A DNA stretch of 64,000 nucleotides from Alphaproteobacteria bacterium. GTDB taxonomy: Bacteria > Myxococcota_A > UBA796 > GCA-2862545. The notes below the pieces were generated by a model. That model saw only the letters and a program-made list of their open reading frames with translations, did no database searches and was not told the DNA's origin. Positions 51,879 through 60,408 of this stretch are shown one piece after another. How positions within the stretch are numbered: position 1 is the stretch's first letter; the number at the start of each line of letters is the position of its first letter. The translations under genes and the position numbers were made by a program. The stretch is taken from the NCBI GenBank assembly GCA_020632925.1, contig JACKER010000016.1:171616-235615 (forward strand), given 5' to 3'.

Positions 51879-52749
51879 TCAGGGCACGAGCACGCCCATC
51901 GCGGTGGCCCGCGCGCCGATGTCCGAGCCGAGCAGCAGCGCCCACGCCACGAGCGCCGCCACGGCCCAGGTCGCGCCACCGCGAGCCCCGCCGGCCCGGT
52001 GCGCCCCCGGGATCGCGGCCGCGCACGCGACGGCCAGGACCACGTGGCTCACGATCCACTCGGTGTGCACCTTGGAGAGCATCCAGGCGAGGCCGTCGTC
52101 CCAGCGCCCGCTCGGGACCAGCGGTGCGCTCTGGATGGCGACCAGCCACACGAGGCCGCGCTCGCTCGCCTCCCCGAGCGCGACCAGCAGCGGGATCGCC
52201 GCACCCGCGGCGGCGGCCGCGTCCGCGCCACCCTCCTCGTCGGGGCCCGAGCCGATGGTCCCGATCGCGGCGAACGTGCCCAGGCTCATGTAGGCCGCGC
52301 CGCGCACCGTCGCGTAGAGCCCGTTGCCGATGGCCCAGCCCGTCGCCACCACCGTGATCGCTGCCACCGCCACGATCGCCACGGTCACCCCGGCGCGTCC
52401 CCACGTCCGTGGCACCCCGCGCGCCGCCCACCACCCAGAACAGGAGCCCGAAGGCCAACGCCGGTCCGGCGGTCAGCGGTCCCAGCAGGTGGCAGGCGGC
52501 GAAGGTGGTGGCTTGCAGGCGCAGGATGTCCACCCCGCGTCCGCCGAAGTCCCACATGCACGCGCGGCCCATCAGGAACGGCGCCAGCGCGACGAGCACC
52601 CCACCCCCGAGCAGCAGCAACGGGTGGAACCGCCGCTTCTGCAGCAGGGGGACGCCGGCCGCCACCACGGCGATGAGCGCGAAGCCGGAGAGGATGACCT
52701 GCCAGACGAGCTCGGTGCCGAGCGCTCCGAACAGGCTGTCCGTGTTCAC
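51879..52749 (-). pseudogene. Polytopic membrane protein, frame broken at a C-run
   Basis: GTG 52749 opens a frame with about four membrane helices (LVWQVILSGFALIAVVAAGV, FHPLLLLGGGVLVALAPFLM, GPALAFGLLFWVVGG). At the run CCCC (52416-52419) the frame shifts; in the next frame the protein continues RTWGRAGVTVAIVAVAAI with three or four more helices to the stop at 51879. Removing one base from the run joins the two parts into a protein of about 289 residues. Either this is a sequence error or a real frameshift. No family recognised. It overlaps the upstream sulfatase-fold gene (GTGA), so both are probably one operon. Confidence 0.65.
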
Positions 52750-54761
52750 CGACCACCCCACAGCCGGCTCGCGATCTGGCCGAACTGCAGCGACAGGGCG
52801 GGCGGATCGTGAAGGTTCGCGCCCGCTCCGTTGTCCGGCAGCATCGCGTCGAGCTTGCGGGCGAACGCGTCCAGGTTGCCGTCCAGCCGCATCGCCGACG
52901 TCTCGCGCGGGTCGGCGACCAGGTCGTACATGAAGGTGCCGCGGCCGTTGCGGACGAGCTTGAGCGGCCCGACGATGATGGCCTGCCGCTCGGCGCCGAA
53001 CAGCGAGCTCTGCGCGACCACGGCGCGCTCGTCGGTGATGGGGGTCCCGAAGGTCTGCGTCAGCGCCACGCCGTCCGCGTCCCGCATGACGAGCGGCTCC
53101 TCCCCTTGCCGGCGCTCCCCCTGCTGGATCGAGCGCAGCAGCGTCGGCGGGATGTCGGCTACGGAGACCGCGTCCGCGATCTCGCGATGCTGGACGCCAG
53201 GCCCGCGGATCAGCAGCGGCACCCGGATCTGCTCCTCGAACATCATCGTGCCCCACCGGGCGTTCGCCGAGGCCAGGGCCGGGTCGCGCTGCTCGCCGAG
53301 CGAGGTCCCGTGCGTTCCCGTGACCACGAGCCACGCGTCCTCGGGGATCTGGTCGATCAGTCGACCCAGCTCACGGTCCAGGCCCAGCAGGACGGCGTCG
53401 TAGTCGTCGGCCGGCCAGGCCCGGGTGCTGAAGCCGACCGCCTCGCGATCCGCAGCCCCCGGTCGGTAGGGGCCGGCCAGATCGGAGTACTGGACGAACA
53501 GCAGCCGCGCACGACCCGCGTCGCTGCCCGCGAGGGCGATCGCGCGGTCCGTGACGCGAGCCGCGTCCGAGCGGCCACCCCAGGCCGCGGAGCGCAAGCC
53601 CATGGCCTGCAGCGGCGCGGCGGCCGAGGGCATGGCTCCGCTGGGCGGGTCGTCGAGCCATGCCTGGAAGCCTGCGTCCAACCCGTAGGACCGCAGGCGG
53701 GGGTCGCTCACGACGCCGGCCGTCGCCCACCCCTGGTCCGCGAGGCGGACGGCGAGCGTCGCCACGTCGGGTCGCAGGGGCGTGTTCAGCTGGCGCCCGC
53801 CGTCGTTGAGGCCCGCGCCGTGGGCGTAGGGCCAGCGCGCGGTCATGATCGAGCCGAGGGTGGGGACGGACCAGTTGGAGGTCGCGTGCGCCGAGGTGAA
53901 CACCGCCGAGGATCGCGCCAGCCGATCGAGGTTGGGCGTGCGACCCTCCGGCCCACCGACGCGGTCCGCGCGCAGGCCGTCCACCGCGACCACGACCACC
54001 AGCGGGCCCGGTGCGGTCGGTGTCCACGCCGGCGGCGCCCTGCGCGTCGCCAGGGCCGCGCCCACCCCGGTCGACAGCAGGATCAGCGCCGCGACCACCG
54101 GTGGACGACCGTCGCGCGAGCCGAGGGCGGCGAGCGGCGCGAGCGGCAGCATCAGCAACCCGACCGCGAGGGCGAACGCCGCACCACCGGCGGTGGTCGG
54201 CGACGAGATGAGGTGGACCTCGAACGGCAGCAGCACGACGAGCGAGGCGCCGATGACCGTGGACAGCGCTGCGTGCAGCCAGCCCGGCGCGGGCAGACGT
54301 CCGAAGACCTGCGACAGCGCGAAGCCCGCGATCAGCGCGAAGACGACGCCCACCACGCCGGGGACGCCCGACGCGGCCGAGGCGGAGGCGATCGGTGCGC
54401 TGGCCAGCCAGGCGACCGCCATCACGGTGGCGGCGGTGGCCCAGCGGAGGCTCCACAACCCGAGCGCGCCGGCCATCAGCCCCAGCGCACCGCCGAGCGC
54501 CGCGTGCGCCACCACGCGCGGCAGCAGCGCCTCCGGGGTGGGGTCCGGGACGACGACCAGCCCGGCCTGCTGGAGCAGGGCCACGTCCCAGGCGCCGGCA
54601 CCCAGGCCGATGACGACGCCCAGGAACAGCCCCGAGGCCCAGGCCGACGGCAGCGGCGCGGTGGGCGACGAGCGCTCCTCCAGCCGGCGGAACGTCCGGT
54701 CCGGGACCTTGATCGTCGTGGTCTTCTTCTTCGACGTCCGCTTGGGCGCCTCGTCCGACAT
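52746..54761 (-). CDS. Membrane protein with sulfatase-fold domain, altered active site
   Basis: A 671-residue protein: a cytoplasmic basic N-terminus, about seven or eight membrane helices in residues 40-250, then an outer alkaline-phosphatase/sulfatase domain from about 262 (VVVVAVDGLRADRVGG, TPNLDRLARSSAVF). The position of the sulfatase nucleophile reads NWSVPTLGSIMTAR, keeping S-x-P but with Leu in place of the usual Arg, and the late metal site (normally SDHG) reads GTHG. Such changes suggest either a phosphotransferase-like or an inactive enzyme. The layout recalls LPS or teichoic-type phosphoethanolamine/phosphoglycerol transferases. Start ATG 54761. Confidence 0.78.
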   Translation of the reverse strand: MSDEAPKRTSKKKTTTIKVPDRTFRRLEERSSPTAPLPSAWASGLFLGVVIGLGAGAWDVALLQQAGLVVVPDPTPEALLPRVVAHAALGGALGLMAGALGLWSLRWATAATVMAVAWLASAPIASASAASGVPGVVGVVFALIAGFALSQVFGRLPAPGWLHAALSTVIGASLVVLLPFEVHLISSPTTAGGAAFALAVGLLMLPLAPLAALGSRDGRPPVVAALILLSTGVGAALATRRAPPAWTPTAPGPLVVVVAVDGLRADRVGGPEGRTPNLDRLARSSAVFTSAHATSNWSVPTLGSIMTARWPYAHGAGLNDGGRQLNTPLRPDVATLAVRLADQGWATAGVVSDPRLRSYGLDAGFQAWLDDPPSGAMPSAAAPLQAMGLRSAAWGGRSDAARVTDRAIALAGSDAGRARLLFVQYSDLAGPYRPGAADREAVGFSTRAWPADDYDAVLLGLDRELGRLIDQIPEDAWLVVTGTHGTSLGEQRDPALASANARWGTMMFEEQIRVPLLIRGPGVQHREIADAVSVADIPPTLLRSIQQGERRQGEEPLVMRDADGVALTQTFGTPITDERAVVAQSSLFGAERQAIIVGPLKLVRNGRGTFMYDLVADPRETSAMRLDGNLDAFARKLDAMLPDNGAGANLHDPPALSLQFGQIASRLWGGR

Positions 54762-54773
54762 GCCGGCAGCCTA

Positions 54774-55622
54774 TCAGCCGCGGGCCCCCGCCCACCACGC
54801 CGAGATCAGCTGCGCCGTCGACCGCGGCCGTCGCCAGCGCAGGCCGCGCGCCGCTGCCAGCGCCATCCACGTGGGGGTGGCGACCACGACGCCCCGCATG
54901 CCCCGGTGCCGACGCAGGAACCGCGCCGTGTTGTGGAACCGCCAGCGCTCGGTCTGCTCGGCACCCTCCTGGCGCACGCCGCCCGTCGGCGCGTGCAGGT
55001 GCTCGACCGCGGCGCGTGCCGCGTAGCGCAGCCGCCAGCCCGCGCGGATCAACCGCTCGGACAGATCGGCGTCCTCGAGCAGCGCGGTGCCGCCCCAGCC
55101 TTCGTCGAACCCGCCGACCTGCTCCACGGCGCGCCGGCGCACCGACATGTTCGCGCCCTTGAGCGAGCCGATCGGACCGTCCTCGGTCGTGTCCAGCCGC
55201 ACGCGGATCCGGCCGTCCCAGGCGAGATCGTTGCGCAGCCGACGGCTGTTGGGTCGCAGCCGCCGCTCGACGATCCGCCCGACGGCGCCGCCGACCGTCG
55301 GATCGCGGAAGGGCTCCAGGTGGGCGGAGAGGCAGCCCGGCGCGGGCGACGTGTCGTCGTCCAGGAAGAGCACGATCGGTGCGGTCGTCGCCGCCAGCCC
55401 GGCGTTGCGGGCCGCCGGCAGGCCGGGGGCGCGACGGATCAGCCGGACCCCGGCGGGGAGGAGGGCTTCGACCCGAGCGTGCTCCTCGTCGTCCGACTGG
55501 TCGACCACCAGCAGCTCGGCACCCAGCGCCTCCGCCTGCGGAGCGAGCACGGGCAGCAGCCGGGCCAGCTCGTCCGAGCGGCCCACGGTGCACACCACGA
55601 CCGCCAGCGGTGGGGCTCCCAC
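54774..55622 (-). CDS. Glycosyltransferase family 2
   Basis: A 282-residue GT-A enzyme. LAVVVCTVGRSDELARLL at the N-terminus, LPAARNAGLAATTAPIV, the metal-binding LFLDDDTSPAPG and, in the acceptor region, NMSVRRRAVEQVGGFDEG and LLEDADLSERL (ED motif). The C-terminus has a hydrophobic patch near the membrane. The sugar and acceptor are unknown. GTG 55622 is chosen; the longer frame upstream overlaps the divergent methyltransferase gene. It may share a cell-envelope role with the sulfatase-fold gene 12 bases downstream. Confidence 0.85.
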   Translation of the reverse strand: MGAPPLAVVVCTVGRSDELARLLPVLAPQAEALGAELLVVDQSDDEEHARVEALLPAGVRLIRRAPGLPAARNAGLAATTAPIVLFLDDDTSPAPGCLSAHLEPFRDPTVGGAVGRIVERRLRPNSRRLRNDLAWDGRIRVRLDTTEDGPIGSLKGANMSVRRRAVEQVGGFDEGWGGTALLEDADLSERLIRAGWRLRYAARAAVEHLHAPTGGVRQEGAEQTERWRFHNTARFLRRHRGMRGVVVATPTWMALAAARGLRWRRPRSTAQLISAWWAGARG

Positions 55623-55647
55623 ACCAGGGAGGTTACCCGGAGCCCCG

Positions 55648-56829
55648 GTGAGCGCCATCGTCCTCGAGCACCTGGCCCTGGACGGGCGCGCCGGCGGTAC
55701 CTGGGAGGGTCGTCGCGTGCGCGTCGCCGGAGGCCTGCCCGGCGAGGAGGTGCGCCTCGTGCCGGGACGCGGCAAGGACCCCGTCCTGGACGAGATCCTC
55801 GTCCCCTCCCCCCACCGCCGCGCGCCGATCTGCCCGCACAGCGCCAGCTGTGGTGGCTGCGACCTGGACCACGCCGAGCCGGAGGCCCGCCGCGCCTGGC
55901 TCGGGGAGGCGGTGCGCCACACGCTGCGCTGGGAGGGGCCGCTCGAGGTCGTGCCCTCACCGCGCCCCGAAGGCCACCGCGCGCGGATCCTGCTGCACCT
56001 GGACCAGGGCCGCGTGGGCTACCGCGCGCCACGCTCCCACGACCTCGTGGCCATCGACGGCTGCCGCATCGCGCGACCCGAGGTCCAGGACGGCCTGGCC
56101 CGGCTGATCGCGCTCGCCGGTCGCGAGCCCGCGGCCCTCGACGGGCTGTCGAACGTGGAGATCCGGACCGACGGCTCGCGCACGGTGTTCGTGTTCGACC
56201 CCCGGGGCGATCGCCGCTCGGTGCGCCCGCATCCAGCGCTCACGGAGCTCGGCGACGTCGTGGTCGCGGGACGGACCGTGGCCGGCTCCGGGGAGCTGTG
56301 CTTCGAGGTGGACGGGACGGCGCTGCGCGCGGGACCTCGGTCCTTCTTCCAGGTGAACCTGGAGGGCAACGCGCTGCTCGGCGAGCACGTCCGCTCCGAG
56401 CTGCTGGCGCGATCCCCCGAGCGCGTGCTCGACCTGTACGCGGGGATCGGCAACCTCTCGCTCCCCCTGGCCGCCCGCGGCCTGCCCGTCATCGCGGTCG
56501 AGGCGCCCGGCCCGGGCAGCGAGGATCTCCGTCGCAACGCCGCGGGCCTGCCCGCCGAGATCCACGCGCGCCCCGTCGAGCGCTTCGACGCCAGCCGGAG
56601 CCCCTTCGACGCGCTGGTGCTCGACCCGCCGCGTGCGGGAGCGCCGGGCGTGCTGCCGAAGGTGACGCTGCTCCGCCCGCGCGTGATCGTGCTGGTGAGC
56701 TGCTTCGCGGCGTCGGCGGCCCGCGACCTGGCCGAGCTGAAGGGGTACCGCGCGGTGTCCGTCCGCTGCTTCGACCTGTTCCCGGACACCCACCACGTCG
56801 AGACGGTGGTGGTGCTGGAGCGGGCGTGA
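55648..56829 (+). CDS. RNA m5U methyltransferase, TrmA/RlmD family
   Basis: A 393-residue protein with an N-terminal TRAM-like domain, an Fe-S site (C62, C68, C71 in CPHSASCGGC, possibly a fourth Cys in IDGCRI), and the methyltransferase: FFQVNLEGNALL, VLDLYAGIGNLSLPLA, LVLDPPRAG and the nucleophile C352 in LVSCFAAS; the normal motif is VSCNP. It methylates a uridine in 23S rRNA or tRNA; which one is uncertain. Start GTG 55648. It overlaps the next gene by four bases. Confidence 0.86.
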   Translation: MSAIVLEHLALDGRAGGTWEGRRVRVAGGLPGEEVRLVPGRGKDPVLDEILVPSPHRRAPICPHSASCGGCDLDHAEPEARRAWLGEAVRHTLRWEGPLEVVPSPRPEGHRARILLHLDQGRVGYRAPRSHDLVAIDGCRIARPEVQDGLARLIALAGREPAALDGLSNVEIRTDGSRTVFVFDPRGDRRSVRPHPALTELGDVVVAGRTVAGSGELCFEVDGTALRAGPRSFFQVNLEGNALLGEHVRSELLARSPERVLDLYAGIGNLSLPLAARGLPVIAVEAPGPGSEDLRRNAAGLPAEIHARPVERFDASRSPFDALVLDPPRAGAPGVLPKVTLLRPRVIVLVSCFAASAARDLAELKGYRAVSVRCFDLFPDTHHVETVVVLERA

Positions 56830-57809
56830 TCCTGTTGCTCGGGGGGTGCGCGCTGCGGCACCACCTGCACTACGAGCCGGTCGCCTTCGCGCTCGCGCCC
56901 TACGACCCGGCCCTCGTGACGGGGATGTCGACCCAGCTCGACCAGATGCGCGGCCACGCGATCGGGGAGATCCGGACGGCCGGCGGGGCGCCGGTGGACG
57001 ATCTGGGCTCGCTGCCGCCGGAGGTGGTGTGGGCGGCCTGGTCGACGGCGCTCGGCTGGGCGCGGGGTGCGGAGCTCGATCTCCTCGTGGACGGCGCACC
57101 CGTCACCGTCTGGTGGTCGGTCGACCGCGACCTGACCCTCGCCTGGTCCGACGCAACGATCTGGCGCGCGCCCACGGGGGTGACCAGTGAGTGGCTCGTC
57201 GACACCTACGGGATCGGCGGCGTCTTCGACGGGGACCGGACCTGGGGCGCGGCCGAGCTCGCGACCCTCGATCTGTCGCTGTCGCTCCTGACCGACGAGG
57301 AGCTGCCCGCGGTCAGCGGTGTGCGCTTCGTCCGGGAGGGCGTGAGCCCGCGTGGCCTGCGCGAGCTCGCCTGGTACGACCCGACCGACGAGCCGCCGGA
57401 GATCTCGATCTTCGACGCGGCCTTCGACATCGAGTCGGACGGGTTCGTCGGGCCCGTCGACGCACCGCTGCCGGCGGGCGTCGGCAGCATCCTGCACGAG
57501 ATCGGTCACGCGCTCGCCGACCTGGAGGCACGCGACGCCTGGCTCCGCTGCGGAGTGGCGCGCGCCGGGTCGGATCGCGAGGAGCGGCGTGACGCCTGCC
57601 GGGCCTACGCGGAGGTCCGGCGCCGTGGGCCTCGGATCGACGCCTGGCAGCGGTTCCGCGACGGGCGCCCGGGTCCCTCGAGCTTCGGATTCCGCAACCC
57701 GCACGAGTCCTACGCGGAGGCCTTCGCCCTCGCCCACGTCGACCCCGATGCCCTCGAACGCGCGCTTCCGGGCGCCACATCCTGGTTCGAGCGGGCTGAC
57801 ACCCGCTGA
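56826..57809 (+). CDS. HExxH metalloprotease-like lipoprotein
   Basis: A 327-residue lipoprotein starting VILLLGGC (lipobox LGGC, C8 lipidated). The catalytic motif HEIGHA is at H224-H228, and a second Glu motif HESYAEAF follows at 293-300, as in gluzincin-type zinc proteases. Between the two lies a Cys/Arg-rich loop. The N-terminal 220 residues have no family recognised. It sits directly upstream of the kinase cassette 2 and could process an envelope protein, but this is only position-based. GTG 56826 overlaps the methyltransferase stop. Confidence 0.7.
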   Translation: MILLLGGCALRHHLHYEPVAFALAPYDPALVTGMSTQLDQMRGHAIGEIRTAGGAPVDDLGSLPPEVVWAAWSTALGWARGAELDLLVDGAPVTVWWSVDRDLTLAWSDATIWRAPTGVTSEWLVDTYGIGGVFDGDRTWGAAELATLDLSLSLLTDEELPAVSGVRFVREGVSPRGLRELAWYDPTDEPPEISIFDAAFDIESDGFVGPVDAPLPAGVGSILHEIGHALADLEARDAWLRCGVARAGSDREERRDACRAYAEVRRRGPRIDAWQRFRDGRPGPSSFGFRNPHESYAEAFALAHVDPDALERALPGATSWFERADTR

Positions 57810-57871
57810 CACGACACCGACGGCTGCTCTGATACAGTCCGAACAGGGTCCCCAGCGACCCGGTGGGAGCC
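57810..57871 (+). promoter_or_regulatory. Candidate promoter region of kinase cassette 2
   Basis: Short gap before the kinase. CTGACA (57807-57812) and GATACA (57831-57836) might be a loose promoter, with a spacer of 18 bases; GATACAGT resembles motifs seen before other genes here. The ribosome site is GGTGGGAG. Confidence 0.3.
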
Positions 57872-59602
57872 ATGGCGCCCGAATCCTCCACGCAGAGCTC
57901 GATCTCCCGGTCCGACCTCGATCTCGCGCCGCGGACCATCGTGGACCGGTACCGGATCGAGCGCCTCCTCGGCCGGGGCGGCATGGCGTCGGTGTACCGG
58001 GTCCGCCACCTCGAGCTCGGCTCGCTCCACGCGCTCAAGGTCGTCGACACCCCCAACGACCAGATGCGGAAGCGCCTGGTCCAGGAAGGGCGCGTCCAGG
58101 CGCGGCTGAGCCACCCGAACGTGGTGCGCGTGACGGACGTGGTGCGCGTCGGTGGACGTCCGGGGTTGGTGCTGGAGTACGTCGCCGGGCCCACCCTCGG
58201 CGAGGTGCTGCGCGAGCGCAAGCTGACGCTCGATCAGGTCGATCAACTGGCGGTGGGCATCCTCCGCGGCGTCGAGGTCGCCCACGGGCTGGGGTTCGCA
58301 CACCGGGACCTCAAGCCCGGCAACATCCTGCTCGCCCACACGCCGGACGGCGTGGTCCCCAAGGTCGCCGACTTCGGGTTGGCCAAGGTCCTGGAGGGGA
58401 CGGGGCTGGACTCGACGCGCCCGAACATCGCGATGGGGACGCCTTCCTACATGGCGCCGGAGCAGATCGAGGACGCACGCACGGCGGATGCCACCAGCGA
58501 CGTGTTCTCGCTCGGCGCCATCTTCCACGAGATGATCACCGGCCAGAAGTGCTTCGACGGGCACTCGGTGTTCGAGGTGTTCCGCAAGATCGGGGCGGGC
58601 GAGCGCACGCCCGTCCGCGACCTGGTCCCCGACGCGCCCGACCGCATGGTGCGGGCCATCGAGGCGGCGCTCCAGGTCGAGCGCAGCGAGCGCGTGGCGG
58701 GGGTCCGCCAGCTCCTCAACCTGTGGACCTCGGAGGGCTGGACCCCCTCGCTGGTCGATCCGTTCGCGGGCTCGCTCGACGCCATGTTCGACGCCCGATC
58801 GCCGCCGCTCGAGCCCTTCACGCCGGAGCCCGAGTCGGTCACGCCGGCGCCCGCGGGCCGTGCGAGCGATCCGTGGATCGACGTGGCAGGCGACACGGTC
58901 ATCCCGGAGGACCCGACGAACCCGGGGCTGTCGTCGTCGAGCTCTCGGAGCACGACCGGCGGCCGGACCGCGATGGTCGACGCCACCACCTTGCCGCCGC
59001 CCGTCCCGGAGGCTGCCCCTGCGCCGGGGAACCAGCGCGCCCTGGTGGCGGGCGGAGCCCTGCTGGCCGTGCTGCTGCTGGTCGGCGGGGTGTGGGGGAT
59101 GACGCGTTCGTCGGGGGACGCGGTCCCGCCGCCTCCCCCTGTCGTGCCGCAGGTGGTGCCCGCAGCGCCCGCGCCCCCGGAGCCCGCCGCGGAACCCCTG
59201 CCGACGCCCGATCCCGTCCAGGAACAGCCGGTCCCCGAGCCGGAGCCCCCGGTCCCTGCTGCCGCTCCGGTTCCTGCTCCTGCTCCTGCTCCTGCTCCCG
59301 TCCCCGTTGTCCGGCCGGTGCCCGTGCCTCCGCCCGCACCCCCACCCGAGGCGCCCTCCCCCGCTCCGTCGGACGGCCCTGCACCCGGCATGGGGCGGAT
59401 CGTCGTGAAGGGCGACGTCGCCCGGGTCTGGTTCACGGCTGGCGCCAGCGGGCAGATGCTCCCGCCAGGGGATCTGCCCCCCGGGACCTATGATGTCCAC
59501 GCCGTGTTCGCCGATGCCCCGAGCGTCGTCGGGCACGTCACGTCGGTGGAGGGGCAGACGCAGACCCTGCGCTGTTCCCGCTCGTTGAGGGTGTGTCGAT
59601 GA
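57872..59602 (+). CDS. Transmembrane Ser/Thr kinase with Cys-pair PEGA-like tail
   Basis: First gene of cassette 2, 576 residues from ATG 57872 (GTG 57863 would add three). ATP lysine K56, catalytic loop HRDLKPGN 144-151, DFG 167-169, YMAPEQ. One membrane helix (about 389-412, ALLAVLLLVGGVWGM), a long Pro/Ala stalk (PAPAPAPAPVPVV) and an outer tail of 69 residues (508-576) with LPPGTYDVHAVF and the end LRCSRSLRVCR. The tail aligns with that of the kinase at 9836; the kinase domain, however, is closer to the one at 6795. It overlaps the next gene by four bases (ATGA). Confidence 0.9.
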   Translation: MAPESSTQSSISRSDLDLAPRTIVDRYRIERLLGRGGMASVYRVRHLELGSLHALKVVDTPNDQMRKRLVQEGRVQARLSHPNVVRVTDVVRVGGRPGLVLEYVAGPTLGEVLRERKLTLDQVDQLAVGILRGVEVAHGLGFAHRDLKPGNILLAHTPDGVVPKVADFGLAKVLEGTGLDSTRPNIAMGTPSYMAPEQIEDARTADATSDVFSLGAIFHEMITGQKCFDGHSVFEVFRKIGAGERTPVRDLVPDAPDRMVRAIEAALQVERSERVAGVRQLLNLWTSEGWTPSLVDPFAGSLDAMFDARSPPLEPFTPEPESVTPAPAGRASDPWIDVAGDTVIPEDPTNPGLSSSSSRSTTGGRTAMVDATTLPPPVPEAAPAPGNQRALVAGGALLAVLLLVGGVWGMTRSSGDAVPPPPPVVPQVVPAAPAPPEPAAEPLPTPDPVQEQPVPEPEPPVPAAAPVPAPAPAPAPVPVVRPVPVPPPAPPPEAPSPAPSDGPAPGMGRIVVKGDVARVWFTAGASGQMLPPGDLPPGTYDVHAVFADAPSVVGHVTSVEGQTQTLRCSRSLRVCR

Positions 59603-60408
59603 TCTGGTGGACCTGGGTCAGCGCGCTGGCCGGCACCTGCCCCACGCCCGCGTCCCTGTCGGACGTGGAGGGGCGGCTGGACGAGGCGGAGCACGCCTAC
59701 GAGGAGCTCGACGCCGCCGGCGCCGTCGCGGCGCTGGACCAGATGGGGCTGGAGCTGCCCTGTGTCGATGCGGTCGTGGGCGCGGAGACCGCCGTTCGTA
59801 TCCACCGGATGTACGCGTTGCTCGCCTGGGGCGAGGGGCGTCAGGCGGACGCGGTCAGGTCGCTGGCCGCGATGAAGCGGATCGATCCCGACGTGACGCT
59901 GCCCGAGGCCCTGGTCCCACCGGGGCACGAGCTGCACGCCGCGTTGGCCGATGCGCACCCCGGACGGCCCACGGCCATCGCGGCCGCCGAGCTCGGGGAG
60001 ATCGTGTTCGACGGCGCACCGCGGCCCGACGGTCTGCCGTCCGATCCGACCATCGCCCAGTACGTCGTGGACGGCGCGGTGAGCTGGACGACGCGGGTGG
60101 CCTCCGGGGGCGCTCTGCCGAGCTACCCGATGCTCGCGCCCCCACCACCTCCGGTGGCCGAGCCGACGCGGCGTCCCATCAAGGCCACGACGGTGCTGGC
60201 GGCGTCGGCGGGGGCTCTCACCGCCGGGCTGTTCGGCGGCGCCTGGCTCGCGCGGGCGGGCTTCGACAACTACGAGCCCGACGCCGGGATGTCCGGTACC
60301 GACGCACGCAGCGCGCTCGACGGTCGGCGGACCGCGGTGACGGCGCTCACCGTCGCTTCCGGTGTCAGCGCGCTCGGGACGGGCGTGCTCGTCGTGGTGG
60401 CCCTGTGA
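59599..60408 (+). CDS. Envelope helical-hairpin protein of kinase cassette 2
   Basis: A 269-residue paralogue of the protein at 11803. Signal peptide MIWWTWVSALAGT, a helical TPR-like N-terminal half (DEAEHAYEELDAAGAVAAL), the shared words ALPSYP before a proline-rich linker, and two C-terminal hydrophobic helices (VLAASAGALTAGLFGGAWL and VASGVSALGTGVLVVVAL) around a polar loop. The ATG is inside the kinase stop (ATGA), so kinase and hairpin protein are made together. The function is unknown. Confidence 0.75.
   Translation: MIWWTWVSALAGTCPTPASLSDVEGRLDEAEHAYEELDAAGAVAALDQMGLELPCVDAVVGAETAVRIHRMYALLAWGEGRQADAVRSLAAMKRIDPDVTLPEALVPPGHELHAALADAHPGRPTAIAAAELGEIVFDGAPRPDGLPSDPTIAQYVVDGAVSWTTRVASGGALPSYPMLAPPPPPVAEPTRRPIKATTVLAASAGALTAGLFGGAWLARAGFDNYEPDAGMSGTDARSALDGRRTAVTALTVASGVSALGTGVLVVVAL

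Noticed and set aside
52809..56825. Plus-strand extension of the HExxH lipoprotein gene (frame open from 52809)
   Set aside because: The region is antisense to the sulfatase-fold and glycosyltransferase genes; the lipoprotein signal and GTGA junction at 56826 fix the real start.
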